NCBI RefSeq assembly: GCF_030929495.1
Contig: NZ_JAVFWN010000011.1
Coordinates: forward strand, 186,001 to 250,000
Direction of reading: 5' to 3'
DNA from: Nocardioides sp. LHD-245
GTDB lineage: Bacteria > Actinomycetota > Actinomycetes > Propionibacteriales > Nocardioidaceae
DNA length: 64,000 nt
Each line of letters begins with the position of its first letter. Position 1 is the stretch's first letter. Made by a program: the position numbers and the translations under genes. Positions 8,684 through 17,212 of this stretch are shown piece by piece. Below the pieces are notes generated by a model. It worked only from the letters and a program-made list of their open reading frames with translations. It made no database searches and was not told the origin of the DNA.

Positions 8684-11104
8684 CTATTCGCCCTCGGCGA
8701 TCAACAACCCCAACGCCTCGCTGTCCAGGCGCTGGTCGGCGGCCGCCACGCCGCCGACCAGCATCACGCCCTCCTCACGCAGCAGGTCCGCGGGGTCGCG
8801 GGTGTCGTCCGGGTCGGACCACTGGAAACCGGGGGCGATCCGTCCGTCGGAGGTGAGGACCCGCCAGGCGTTCGCGCACTGGGTGCACTTCGAGAGGTGT
8901 GCGCCGAGCGGCTGCGGGGCGGTGCCGACCGCGTCCGCGAGGTCGCGGTACGAGGTCCATCTGCCCGGGGGAAGGGCTTCGAGGACTTCGTGGAGAATCG
9001 ACCAGTCGAATCCCGCAGGACGGTCCGCCTTCTCTCCCCGGTACTGCGCGCGCACGTCGCCGAGGCGACGCCCGTCGTCCAGGACCCAGAAGTTCCAGCC
9101 GTTGGCGCCGCGGCCGCCCTTGGCGTGATAGCCGGCGCTCGACGGGCTCTGGTAGGTCGTGCCCTCGAACTCGACCTGGCCGTCCGCCAGCACCGTCGCC
9201 CGACGGCCCTCCCACTGCCCGGGCCGCGAATGCAGGACGGTGCCGGCAGGCAGCAGACCCGCTGCCACGAGATGCTTGACCTCGACCCAGGAGTTCACCT
9301 TGGTCGAGCCGTCACTGATGGCGCCGGTGTGCCCCGCCGGCACGGGCCAGACCTCCAACAGCAGCCCGGTCAGCACGCCCGTGCGCTCGTCGATCGTCGC
9401 CTCGTCCCAGTGCCGGGCCTCACGGAAGTGGCGGTTGAGGAGGAAGACGTCGTTGGCGACGACGTGCTCCTTCTTGCTGGTCCAGGGGCCGTTGGAGACG
9501 GTGGCGTTGAGACTGGCGGTGAGGAGGGTCAGGTTGCCCAGCCGGTGCACATGCTCGCCGCGCGTGAGCTCGGCCTCGAGCCCCTCGACCGGCCAGTGCG
9601 TCTCCCACTTCTGGGGCAGCACGTGCTCGATGTGATAGCCGAGGCGCGGGACCTGGGGGTTGTCGTGGCGCGAGCGCAGGTGGTCCTCGACCGCCTCGAG
9701 GAACATCCGCATGCGCCCGCGGGGATAGCGGCGGTACGACTGCTCCGTCGCGAGGTGCGAGCGGACCTCGTCGTCGCCGGGCCAGTAGTTGGAGTTCACG
9801 TTCAGTCGTGACAGGTGGTGACGGACGCTGTCGACCAGCTCCGCCGCCGGCGTCGTGCGGTTGGACTTGATGATCTCGGCGACGATGCGACCGAGATCCG
9901 CCGACGTGAGGCGCAGCAGCTGACGGCGGACCACCCACGACTCGAGCATTGCGAGGACCTCGTCGGCGACACCGGTCGGGATCTCACGAGCGGGGTCGTA
10001 CAGCCAGATGATCGCGGGCTTGAGGACCTCGACCCCGCCGGCGCTCATCCGATAGAACGCCAGCTCCGGACGGGTGAGGATCCGGGAGCTGTCGGCCGCG
10101 TGCTCGGTCCAGGTGCGGTAGAGCCGCGCCTGCTCCTTGATCGCGAGCAGCAGCTCCCCCATCTTCGAGCCGGCCTCGTAGTCGACGTAGGTCTTGAACC
10201 GGACGAAGGTCTGCCGCGGGCTCACCTCCTCACCGAGTCGGCTGCCGAGCCACTGGCTCAGGAAGAGCGACCCGCGGCTCATCGTGTAGCGCCCGACACT
10301 GACCTCCTGCTCCCAGAACGTGGCCTCGAAGGGCCAGTCCTCGGCGTACGCACGCTGCGTGTCGGCGCCCTCCGCCTCCAGACGCTGGAAGACGAAGTTC
10401 TTGATCAGGTCCGCAGCGGTCAGGGGGGTGCCGCGGGCGTTGAGCGTCTCGAAGATCTCCTGCGAGTTCTCCTGCGCCTGCAGGTCGATGACGACGACCT
10501 GCAGCCCCTGCCCGACCGCCTGCGCCAGCGCGTCCGCGCGGGACCGCGCCTCCTCCCCGGTGCCCAGCCACTCATCCACCCGCGCCGCGAAGAAGGCGTG
10601 CGCGCGGGTCATGCGCGAGCCCGCGTGCTTGAGGGAGGCGTGGTCCACCGGCGCCTCCGCGTTCATCACCTCCCGGAACGCGACGCCGTCCTGGTTCGAG
10701 TGCGCCAGCTTCAGACTGGCCTCGACGACTCCTCCGTAGGCACGGTTGTGGGTCAGGTCGCCGAACTGATCGGCGAGGCCGTCGAATCCCCTGCTCTCGA
10801 AGACCGCCGCGGCGGCGTCGATGAAGAGCTGGAGCGTCGTCAGTCGCTGCTGGCCGTCGATGACGTTCTTCGAGGGAACCGCGCCGTGCTGACCCTCGAC
10901 CGCCTGCAGCACGACGGCGCCGAGGAAGTGCGTGGGCTGGGCGTAGGGATCCCTCAGTCGCAGCTCCGCGAGGCGAGAGATGTCCTGCCACAGCGGCAGC
11001 CACTGGTCGGTCTCGTCCCAGACGTACGGACGCTGGAACAGGGGTACGACGAGGTGCTGGGGGAGGTAGAACACGGCCTGCGGCGTGAGCACGTCGGTCT
11101 TCAC
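8684..11104 (-). CDS. GmrSD-like DUF262/DUF1524 protein with RAMA-like and alkyltransferase-like C-terminal domains
   Basis: An 806-residue protein. Residues 1-250 are DUF262 (ParB-like NTPase/nicking fold): QRPYVW at 24-29 and IDGQQRLTT at 82-90. DUF1524 follows, with the HNH-type HIEHVLPQ motif near 490 and LGNLTLL after it. This pair is the fused form of the GmrSD modification-dependent (type IV) restriction enzyme. About residues 600-690 (VKHLVAAGLLPAGTVL, ATVLADGQVEFEG) look like a RAMA domain. The last 110 residues resemble the DNA-binding half of O6-alkylguanine transferases (VLEALPPGRWTSYRDLADAVG), but the active-site PCHRV is NAWRV near 745, so Cys is missing, as in alkyltransferase-like proteins. 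The start is GTG at 11104 without a clear ribosome site. The gene stands alone between unrelated genes, typical of a mobile defence gene. Confidence 0.85.
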   Translation of the reverse strand: MKTDVLTPQAVFYLPQHLVVPLFQRPYVWDETDQWLPLWQDISRLAELRLRDPYAQPTHFLGAVVLQAVEGQHGAVPSKNVIDGQQRLTTLQLFIDAAAAVFESRGFDGLADQFGDLTHNRAYGGVVEASLKLAHSNQDGVAFREVMNAEAPVDHASLKHAGSRMTRAHAFFAARVDEWLGTGEEARSRADALAQAVGQGLQVVVIDLQAQENSQEIFETLNARGTPLTAADLIKNFVFQRLEAEGADTQRAYAEDWPFEATFWEQEVSVGRYTMSRGSLFLSQWLGSRLGEEVSPRQTFVRFKTYVDYEAGSKMGELLLAIKEQARLYRTWTEHAADSSRILTRPELAFYRMSAGGVEVLKPAIIWLYDPAREIPTGVADEVLAMLESWVVRRQLLRLTSADLGRIVAEIIKSNRTTPAAELVDSVRHHLSRLNVNSNYWPGDDEVRSHLATEQSYRRYPRGRMRMFLEAVEDHLRSRHDNPQVPRLGYHIEHVLPQKWETHWPVEGLEAELTRGEHVHRLGNLTLLTASLNATVSNGPWTSKKEHVVANDVFLLNRHFREARHWDEATIDERTGVLTGLLLEVWPVPAGHTGAISDGSTKVNSWVEVKHLVAAGLLPAGTVLHSRPGQWEGRRATVLADGQVEFEGTTYQSPSSAGYHAKGGRGANGWNFWVLDDGRRLGDVRAQYRGEKADRPAGFDWSILHEVLEALPPGRWTSYRDLADAVGTAPQPLGAHLSKCTQCANAWRVLTSDGRIAPGFQWSDPDDTRDPADLLREEGVMLVGGVAAADQRLDSEALGLLIAEGE

Positions 11105-11177
11105 GGGTCGCAGACTATTGAGGAGTCCACCGATGTCTCAGGGCTTCGGGCATTTTTCGCCGGCCCGCCCGGCCGGC

Positions 11178-11702
11178 CTAGGCCGGGTCGGCGTCCGAGA
11201 GGCTGATCTCCACCATCAGCTCGTCGGCGAGCGCCTCGAGCATCGAACGCAGGTCGTCCGCGCTGGTGGTGGCGGGGGCTCCGAGGACGGCCTTCGCCTC
11301 GAACAGCCTCCCGCCGGCCATCGGCGCCTCGCGGACGTCGGTGACCAGCTCCTCGATGCTCACCCCCCTGCCGGCGAGAGCGGCGGAGATCTCGGCGACG
11401 ATACCCGCGCGGTCCGCCCCCAGCAGCTCCAGGTTGATGCGCAGCGCCGGTGCCTCCGCGGGTGCGTCGGTCCGCTCGAGCGTCACGAGGAGACCGATGT
11501 CCTTCAGCGCGGTCAGCGCGGCGACGAGGGCGTCGGCCTTGGCGTCGGGGACGTCCAGCAGCAGGATCCCGGCGAACTTGCCGCCCAGGCGCGCCATCTG
11601 GCTGCGGTCCCAGCTCGCACCGTGGGCGTGGATGGGCGCCGACAGATCCGACACGAGCCCGGGGCGGTCGTCTGCGATGCAGGTCAGCGTGAAGGTCGCC
11701 AT
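11178..11702 (-). CDS. Double ACT-domain protein (GcvR-like)
   Basis: A 174-residue protein with two ACT domains in tandem. The first begins at the N-terminus (TLTCIADDRPGLVSDLSAPI) and the second near residue 88 (NLELLGADRAGIVAEISAAL). The D/GxPGLV turns are the amino-acid binding signature. GcvR-type proteins of this size sense glycine and act on partner regulators, but no gcvA-like gene is nearby and the true ligand is unknown. It is transcribed alone. A GC-rich hairpin (arms 11168-11174 and 11181-11187) spans its stop codon and may terminate it; the 11105-11177 spacer otherwise looks empty. Confidence 0.85.
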   Translation of the reverse strand: MATFTLTCIADDRPGLVSDLSAPIHAHGASWDRSQMARLGGKFAGILLLDVPDAKADALVAALTALKDIGLLVTLERTDAPAEAPALRINLELLGADRAGIVAEISAALAGRGVSIEELVTDVREAPMAGGRLFEAKAVLGAPATTSADDLRSMLEALADELMVEISLSDADPA

Positions 11703-11848
11703 GAGCGCAGACTACGAGACGCGCCGCCGCGAGTCGCCGGACGCGGCGGCGCACGGACTTCTCCTGTTTCGATCACAGGCTCGGTTCGGTCGATCTACCG
11801 TGGCCCCGACCTCAGATACGGCACCAACGCAGACGTGAGTAGGAGCAG

Positions 11849-12871
11849 ATGCCGACGTTGCCACCCGGTTGGTATCCCGACCAGAACACGACCGGCCTCC
11901 TCCGGTACTGGGACGGACAACGCTGGACCGCGCACACGGCCCCGACGCATGCGGTCCTCCCCGTGGCCCGGGCGTCGGCGGTACAACCGTCCGCTCTCCC
12001 CCGGTGGCAGTCCTGGTGGGTGATCGTCCCCGGCCTGCTGCTCTGCTTCCCGATCGGCCTGGTCGGCCTCTGGAAGCGCCCAGGCTTGCCGACCAGCCTG
12101 CGGTGGATCCTGACCGGTGCCACCGCCGCCTTCCTCCTCCTCGCGCTGGCGCTCCCCGACCAGCGGCCGGCGACGACCGACGATCCGCCAGCCGCGTCGG
12201 CCTCCCCCAGCGAGACGATCACTGAACGGCCGTCTCCAGACAGCGAGCCCGCCGACCAGGAGTCTGCTTCGGCTCCGACCAGCGAGCCGCCGGCCCTCGC
12301 GCTGATCCCCGACCTCACGGGACGCAGCCAGGACGAGGTACGCGCGGCTCTGGAGCAGGCCGGTCTGGTTCTCGGCGAGATCGCGACCAAACCGTCGCGT
12401 CGCGCTGCCGACACCGTCCTGCGGCAGAGTGTGCCTGCCGGAACAGAGGCTGCCCCCGGCACAGCTGTCGGTGTGGTCCTTGCGATCCCCTTGCCTGTGG
12501 TGCCCGACGTCAACGGACTCCGCGAGGAGCAGGCAGTCAAGCAGCTCCAGAAGGCCGGGTTCGTCGTTGAGGTCACGACCAGGGTGACCAGATCGGGTGC
12601 CGACGGGGTCGTGCTGAGCCAGACCCCAGGCCCGGACGTGGGCAAGCGGCCCGGCGCGACAGTCAGGATCGTGATCGCGGACGTACAGATCGCGCCCCTG
12701 GCCCAGCCCAACTGCACCAGCGGCTATTCCCCCTGCCTCGCACCGGCCAGCGACTACGACTGCGCGGGCGGATCAGGCGACGGACCGCGCTACGTCAACG
12801 GGACGGTGAAGGTCACCGGAAGCGACCCGTACGATCTCGACCGCGACGGCAACGGCATCGGCTGCGACTGA
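11849..12871 (+). CDS. DUF2510-PASTA-excalibur membrane protein
   Basis: A 340-residue predicted membrane protein with a mosaic layout. Residues 4-28 are DUF2510 (PPGWYPD, LRYWDGQRWT), which sits on the cytoplasmic side. Two hydrophobic segments follow (about 54-70 and 87-106). A Ser/Pro/Glu-rich linker then leads to two PASTA domains (IPDLTGRSQDEVRAALEQAG; VPDVNGLREEQAVKQLQKAG). The C-terminus is a calcium-binding excalibur-like end with DLDRDGNGIGCD and paired cysteines. PASTA domains bind muropeptides or beta-lactams in PknB-type kinases, so a surface sensor or wall-associated role is plausible, but no kinase domain is present. The ribosome site GTAGGAGC lies just before ATG 11849. It appears to be a single-gene unit. 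Confidence 0.85.
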   Translation: MPTLPPGWYPDQNTTGLLRYWDGQRWTAHTAPTHAVLPVARASAVQPSALPRWQSWWVIVPGLLLCFPIGLVGLWKRPGLPTSLRWILTGATAAFLLLALALPDQRPATTDDPPAASASPSETITERPSPDSEPADQESASAPTSEPPALALIPDLTGRSQDEVRAALEQAGLVLGEIATKPSRRAADTVLRQSVPAGTEAAPGTAVGVVLAIPLPVVPDVNGLREEQAVKQLQKAGFVVEVTTRVTRSGADGVVLSQTPGPDVGKRPGATVRIVIADVQIAPLAQPNCTSGYSPCLAPASDYDCAGGSGDGPRYVNGTVKVTGSDPYDLDRDGNGIGCD

Positions 12872-12875
12872 CGGC

Positions 12876-13337
12876 TCAGCGCACCACGAACCGGGTCAGC
12901 ACCTCCGCCACGGCGACCGGCCCCTCGGTCCGGTCGCACTCGACGACGACACTGCTCTTCACCTGGTAGCCGCCCCCGCGTGCGTCGGCCTCGGCCACGG
13001 TCACCTGCCCCCGGATGCGGGAGCCGGAGGGCACCGGGGCGATGAAGCGGACCCGGTCGAGGCCGTAGTTGACGGCCGACTCGGCGTCGTCGACCGCGAA
13101 GGCCTCGAAGAGGAACCGCGACACCAGGGAGAGGGTGAGGTAGCCGTGCGCGATCGTCGTACCGAAGGGGCCGGACGCGGCCCGCTCGGCGTCGACGTGG
13201 ATCCACTGGTCGTCGAGCGTCGCGTGCGCGAACGCGTCGATCCTGGCCTGGTCGACCTCGACCCAGTCCGAATGCGCCAACGGTACGCCGACCAGGTCGG
13301 CGAGCCCCGCGCAGCTGGTCGCGACCGGCGCGCTCAC
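12876..13337 (-). CDS. MaoC-like (R)-hydratase
   Basis: A 153-residue single hot-dog MaoC protein. The signature FGTTIAHGYLTLSL with the catalytic Asp (in FAHATLDDQWIHVD) and His (AHGY) is complete. Such enzymes hydrate enoyl-CoA thioesters. The start is GTG at 13337, overlapping the SDR stop as GTGA, so translation is coupled. It ends the operon thiolase relic-acyl-CoA dehydrogenase-SDR-MaoC, which together gives a beta-oxidation-like set. Its stop lies 4 bp from the stop of the converging PASTA gene. Confidence 0.9.
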   Translation of the reverse strand: MSAPVATSCAGLADLVGVPLAHSDWVEVDQARIDAFAHATLDDQWIHVDAERAASGPFGTTIAHGYLTLSLVSRFLFEAFAVDDAESAVNYGLDRVRFIAPVPSGSRIRGQVTVAEADARGGGYQVKSSVVVECDRTEGPVAVAEVLTRFVVR

Positions 13338-14071
13338 ATCGACATCCCGCCGTCGACGGGGAGGACCACACCGGTGATGTACCCGGCCTCGTCGGAGGCC
13401 AGGAAGCTCACCGCGGCGCACATCTCCTGCGGGGCACCGAACCGGCCCAGCGGGATGGCGGCGGCGAGCTCGGCCAGCTTGTCGGCCGGGATGGAGGCGA
13501 TCATCCGGGTCTCGGCGTTGGGCGAGATGGCGTTGACGGTGACCCCGAACCGGCCCAGCTCCTTGGCCGCGGTCTTGGTGAACCCGATGATCCCGGCCTT
13601 GGCCGCGGCGTAGCTCGCCTGGCCCACGTTGCCGCGCAGACCGGAGTAGGAGGTGACGTTGATGACCCGCCCACCCCCCTGCGCCCGGAAGTGGGGCACC
13701 GCGGCGCGGGTGAGCCGGAACGCACCACCCAGGTGCACCTGCTGGACCAGGTCCCAGTCGGCGTCGGAGGTCTTCCACAGCACGCCGTCGCGGAGCAGGC
13801 CCGCGTTGTTGACCACGATGTCGAGCCGGCCCGTCTCCTCGACCGCGGTAGCGACGGCGCGCTCGACGTCCGCGGTGTCGCTCACGTCGGCGCGCACGCC
13901 CGCGGCGCCGATCTCGCCCGCCGCCGCGGTGACGGCGGCCTCGTCGACGTCGGCGAGATAGACGGCCGCGCCGCTGGCCCGCAGAGCCCGGCCGATCTCG
14001 AGGCCGATCCCCCGCGCCCCGCCGGTGACGATCGCGGTGCGGCCGGTGAAGTCGAAGCTGATGGTGCTCAT
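13334..14071 (-). CDS. SDR family oxidoreductase (FabG-like)
   Basis: A 245-residue classical short-chain dehydrogenase. It has the TGGARGIG nucleotide motif (residues 16-23), NNAG, the catalytic Ser and YAAAK (YxxxK), and the VLPVDGGMSM end seen in 3-oxoacyl-ACP reductase relatives. It would interconvert a 3-hydroxyacyl and a 3-oxoacyl thioester, next to a MaoC hydratase and an acyl-CoA dehydrogenase. ATG 14071 follows a GGAGAGA ribosome site. The exact acyl substrate is unknown. Confidence 0.9.
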   Translation of the reverse strand: MSTISFDFTGRTAIVTGGARGIGLEIGRALRASGAAVYLADVDEAAVTAAAGEIGAAGVRADVSDTADVERAVATAVEETGRLDIVVNNAGLLRDGVLWKTSDADWDLVQQVHLGGAFRLTRAAVPHFRAQGGGRVINVTSYSGLRGNVGQASYAAAKAGIIGFTKTAAKELGRFGVTVNAISPNAETRMIASIPADKLAELAAAIPLGRFGAPQEMCAAVSFLASDEAGYITGVVLPVDGGMSM

Positions 14072-14087
14072 GTCGTCTCTCCTTCGG

Positions 14088-15236
14088 TCAGAACCCGAGC
14101 TCGCGGCCGATGAGTTCCTTCATGATCTCGTTCGAGCCGGCCCAGATCTTCGTGACGCGGGCGTCGCGCCAGGCCCGCGCGACCCGCTGCTCGTTCATGT
14201 AGCCGTAGCCGCCGTACAGCTGGACGCAGTGGTCGAGGACCTGGTTCTGGACCTCGGCCGACCACCACTTCGCCTTGGCGGCGTCGACGCTGCTGAGCTC
14301 GCCGTGGGTGTGGGCGAGGACGCACTGGTCGACGAACGCCTGGGTCACGTCGATCCGGGTGACCAGGTCGGCCAGCAGGAACTTGTTGTGCTGGAAGCTG
14401 CCGATCGAGGCACCGAAGGCCTGGCGCTCCTGCGCGTACGCGATGGTCTCGGTCAGGATCTGGCGGGCGTGGGCGACATTGGTGACCGCGGACCCGATCC
14501 GCTCCTGCGGCAGCCACGACATCATGTGCCCGAAGCCGCCGTCGACCGTGCCGATGACGTTCTCGTCGGGGACGTGGACGTTCTCGAAGAACAGCTCGGC
14601 GGTGTCCGCCTCCGGCTGGCCGACCTTGTCGAGCTTGCGCCCCCGGCTGAAGCCCTCCATGCCCTGCTCCACCACCAGCAGGCTGATCCCCCTGCTGCGG
14701 GTGCCGGGGCTGGTGCGGGCCGCGACGATCACCAGGTCGGCGTTGTAGCCGTTGGTGATGAAGGTCTTGGCGCCGTTGAGCAGCCAGCCGCCCGGGACCC
14801 GCTCGGCGCTGGTGCGCAGCGCGGCCAGGTCCGAGCCGCCCGACGGCTCGGTCATCCCGATCGCGGTGACGATCTCGCCGGACGCGCACCCGGGCAGCCA
14901 GCGGCGGCGCTGCTCCTGCGTGGTGAGCTCGACCAGGTAGGGCATGACGACGTCGAAGTGGATCCCGCTCGAGGAGGCCAGCGCCATGTTGACGTGGGCG
15001 AACTCCTCGTTGAGGACGGCGTTGAACCGGTAGTCCTCGGCGAACGAGCCGCCGTACTCCTCGGGGATCTCCAGCCCCAGGAATCCCTGCCGCCCCGCCG
15101 CGAGCCAGTACTCCCGCGGCAGCTGGCGCTGGTCGATGAACCGGTCGACGTGGGGCCAGGCCTCGCGGGCCAGGAACTCGCGGACCGACGCGCGAAAGTC
15201 CTCGTGCTCGGTCTCGAAGAGGGTGCGCTTCAGCAT
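14088..15236 (-). CDS. Acyl-CoA dehydrogenase
   Basis: A 382-residue FAD enzyme of the acyl-CoA dehydrogenase family. Family marks are AIGMTEPSGGSDLAALRT (FAD and substrate loop near 125-145), ITNGYNADLVIV, and the C-terminal LYGGYGYMNEQRVARAWRDARV segment. It would introduce the alpha,beta double bond into an acyl-CoA. Its ATG overlaps the stop of the short thiolase relic upstream as TGATG, so it was evidently the second gene of an operon headed by a thiolase. The divergent TetR gene at 15568 is the likely regulator. Confidence 0.92.
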   Translation of the reverse strand: MLKRTLFETEHEDFRASVREFLAREAWPHVDRFIDQRQLPREYWLAAGRQGFLGLEIPEEYGGSFAEDYRFNAVLNEEFAHVNMALASSSGIHFDVVMPYLVELTTQEQRRRWLPGCASGEIVTAIGMTEPSGGSDLAALRTSAERVPGGWLLNGAKTFITNGYNADLVIVAARTSPGTRSRGISLLVVEQGMEGFSRGRKLDKVGQPEADTAELFFENVHVPDENVIGTVDGGFGHMMSWLPQERIGSAVTNVAHARQILTETIAYAQERQAFGASIGSFQHNKFLLADLVTRIDVTQAFVDQCVLAHTHGELSSVDAAKAKWWSAEVQNQVLDHCVQLYGGYGYMNEQRVARAWRDARVTKIWAGSNEIMKELIGRELGF

Positions 15237-15337
15237 CAGATCCTCCGGAAGAGCGCGGCCGGCGCCTGGCCGCCGCCGAAGCTCCCGATCGGGGTGCGGG
15301 CACCACCGAGCACGACGATTCCTTCGAGTTCTGCCAT
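15236..15337 (-). pseudogene. Thiolase relic: N-terminus joined directly to C-terminus
   Basis: A 33-codon frame with a good ribosome site (AAGGGGA) and ATG at 15337. It starts like an acetyl-CoA acetyltransferase (IVVLGGARTPIGSFGG) and then ends GGGQAPAALFRRI, which matches the usual C-terminus of thiolases (GGGQ-x-x-AALF-x-R). About 350 internal residues are absent, including every catalytic Cys and His. The join falls in a run of glycine codons shared by both ends, so a deletion by short-repeat recombination is the simplest explanation. The remaining frame still couples to the acyl-CoA dehydrogenase through TGATG. It cannot be an active enzyme. Confidence 0.8.
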
Positions 15338-15386
15338 GACGGATCCCCTTCGGTCGGAGGCGCGGGCGCGGTCCTCCATGCCCTTT

Positions 15387-15404
15387 TCTAAGCGACTGCT
15401 TAGA
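15387..15404. promoter_or_regulatory. Palindromic operator, probably for the TetR regulator
   Basis: TCTAAGC GACT GCTTAGA is a perfect 7-bp inverted repeat with a 4-bp spacer. It lies between the relic-led operon (minus) and the TetR gene (plus), where an autoregulatory TetR operator is expected. It is AT-rich compared with the surroundings, which fits a promoter. Assignment to this TetR protein is inference from position. Confidence 0.7.
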
Positions 15405-15567
15405 TTCTGGCCACGATTGGACCGCCTCCCCGCACCCGGCGTCAAGGACGACCGCCTGTGCCGCCCGTCACAACACCCGGCGCTGCTGCCTGGGCCGCGC
15501 CACCGCGCCGACTACAGTCGGGCCGGTCGGGCCGACCGCGCGCCGGCGGACGATCCAGGAGGCGCAC

Positions 15568-16188
15568 ATGTCGCAGAGCCCGGCGCCCCCGCGCCGCCGC
15601 CGCGGCAACGCCCGGGGAGAGCAGACCCGCTCGGTCCTCCTCGCCGCCGCGGTCCGGTCGTTCGCCGACCGGGGGTTCCACGGCACCAGCACCCGCGACA
15701 TCGCGCTGGCCGCCGAGATGAGTCCGGCCGTCATGTACGCGCACTACGCGACCAAGGAGGAGCTGCTCTTCGAGCTCTCCATCGACGGTCACCGCTCGGT
15801 CCAGGCCCTGCTGGAGACGGAGGTCCGCCGCCACACGACCACGACCGACCGGCTGCGGGCCGCGGCGGCGTGCTTCGGGCAGTGGCATGCGGAGTTCCAC
15901 CTGCAGGCACGGGTGGTCCAGTACGAGCTCGACGCGCTCAGCGAGGAGCATCTCGCCGAGGTGACGGTGCTGCGCCGGGCCATCCAGGGACGCTTCGGGG
16001 AGCTGATCCGCAACGGCGTCGACGAGGGCTCGTTCCAGGTCGCCGACGTCGAGATGACCGCGATGAGCCTGACCTCCCTCGGCATCGACGTGGCGCGGTG
16101 GTACCGCTCCACCGGGAAGTGGACACCGGAGCAGATCGGGCGCCACCACGGCCGGCTCGCGCTGCGGGCGGTCGGCGTCGCCGGCTGA
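15568..16188 (+). CDS. TetR/AcrR family transcriptional regulator
   Basis: A 206-residue regulator. The N-terminal helix-turn-helix is classical (LAAAVRSFADRGFHGTSTRDIALAAEMSPAVMYAHYATKEELL, roughly residues 26-70), followed by an alpha-helical ligand domain. It is divergent from the acyl-CoA dehydrogenase operon and close to a perfect palindrome at 15387-15404, so it probably represses that operon and itself in response to an acyl-CoA or related ligand. The start at 15568 follows the GGAGGCGCAC ribosome region. The ligand is not known. Confidence 0.9.
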   Translation: MSQSPAPPRRRRGNARGEQTRSVLLAAAVRSFADRGFHGTSTRDIALAAEMSPAVMYAHYATKEELLFELSIDGHRSVQALLETEVRRHTTTTDRLRAAAACFGQWHAEFHLQARVVQYELDALSEEHLAEVTVLRRAIQGRFGELIRNGVDEGSFQVADVEMTAMSLTSLGIDVARWYRSTGKWTPEQIGRHHGRLALRAVGVAG

Positions 16189-16300
16189 GCCGTGGCCGGC
16201 CCCGGGATCCGCCGAGCGCATCCGCGGCGGTCCGGCGTCCCGGAAAGTCGTGACCAGCGAACCTGACGACCGGGTCACCGGGCCGTCGAGGCTCACCCCC

Positions 16301-17212
16301 ATGACCGACACCACGCCTGCGCAGCGCCGTCCTCGCGACGGACGAGCGACCCCACGTCGCAGCCCGCTGTCCCGTGCCCTGCTCGCACTGACCACGGCCG
16401 CCGTCCTCTCCGCCGGCCTCACCGCGTGCGACTCCTCCGACGACGAGCCGGCGGCCGAGGACCGGTCGACCGCGACCGCGGAGCCGACCCTCACCGCCGC
16501 GCAGCAGGCGGCCTGCGACGGGCTGCTCGACGCGGCCACGGCGCTGCTCGACCTCGGCGGCTCGGGCGACGACGGACCGAGCGACGAGCAGCTGACCCAG
16601 GTCGGCGATGTCTACGAGGGCCTCGCGTCCGGGCTGTCCGGCGACGAGCAGGCGGCCGCGACCAAGGTCGCCGCGACCATCGACGAGGTGGTGCAGACGG
16701 GCAACAAGAAGCTGCTCGAGGACGAGAGCCTCCTCGGGGCCATGCTCGCCCCGGCCGCGGCGGGACGCGCCCTGTGCGCCTACGCGCCGGTCGACTTCAT
16801 GGCCCACGAGACGCCGGCGGCCGGCGCCGACGGCACTCCCGAGATGGCGTACATGGGCCTGCCCGTCGCGCTCCCCGCCGGGCGGACCAGCTTCCAGCTG
16901 ACGAACGAGGGCCAGGACTTCCACGAGGCCCTGGTCATGAAGGTCAAGGACTCCTACACCGGGACCATGGACGACCTGCTCCAGCTCGACGACGAGGCGA
17001 TGATGCAGGCCGCCGACATCGTCGCGGCCACCATGACCGCGCCGGGCGAGACGGCCTTCACCAACGTCGACCTGGCCACGGGTCGCTATATCGTGCTGTG
17101 CCACATCCCGGTGATGGACGGCGCGGGACCGGACGCCCAGCCCAAGATGGGCGCGACCGGACCGATCTGGCACTACACCGTCGGCATGGCGCACGAGGTG
17201 ACGGTCAGCTGA
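16301..17212 (+). CDS. Cupredoxin-like secreted lipoprotein
   Basis: A 303-residue predicted lipoprotein. A positively charged N-terminus, a hydrophobic core and the lipobox GLTAC predict lipid attachment near residue 45. The middle is helical and acidic. The C-terminal 120 residues look like a cupredoxin: LPAGRTSFQLTNEGQDFHEALV, then YIVLCHIP and a final HYTVGMAHEV, giving the His-Cys-His-Met set of a type 1 copper site. ATG 16301 was chosen because it places the signal peptide correctly; a GTG at 16250 in frame is possible. It overlaps the multicopper oxidase gene, so the pair likely transfers electrons or copper outside the membrane. Confidence 0.75.
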   Translation: MTDTTPAQRRPRDGRATPRRSPLSRALLALTTAAVLSAGLTACDSSDDEPAAEDRSTATAEPTLTAAQQAACDGLLDAATALLDLGGSGDDGPSDEQLTQVGDVYEGLASGLSGDEQAAATKVAATIDEVVQTGNKKLLEDESLLGAMLAPAAAGRALCAYAPVDFMAHETPAAGADGTPEMAYMGLPVALPAGRTSFQLTNEGQDFHEALVMKVKDSYTGTMDDLLQLDDEAMMQAADIVAATMTAPGETAFTNVDLATGRYIVLCHIPVMDGAGPDAQPKMGATGPIWHYTVGMAHEVTVS

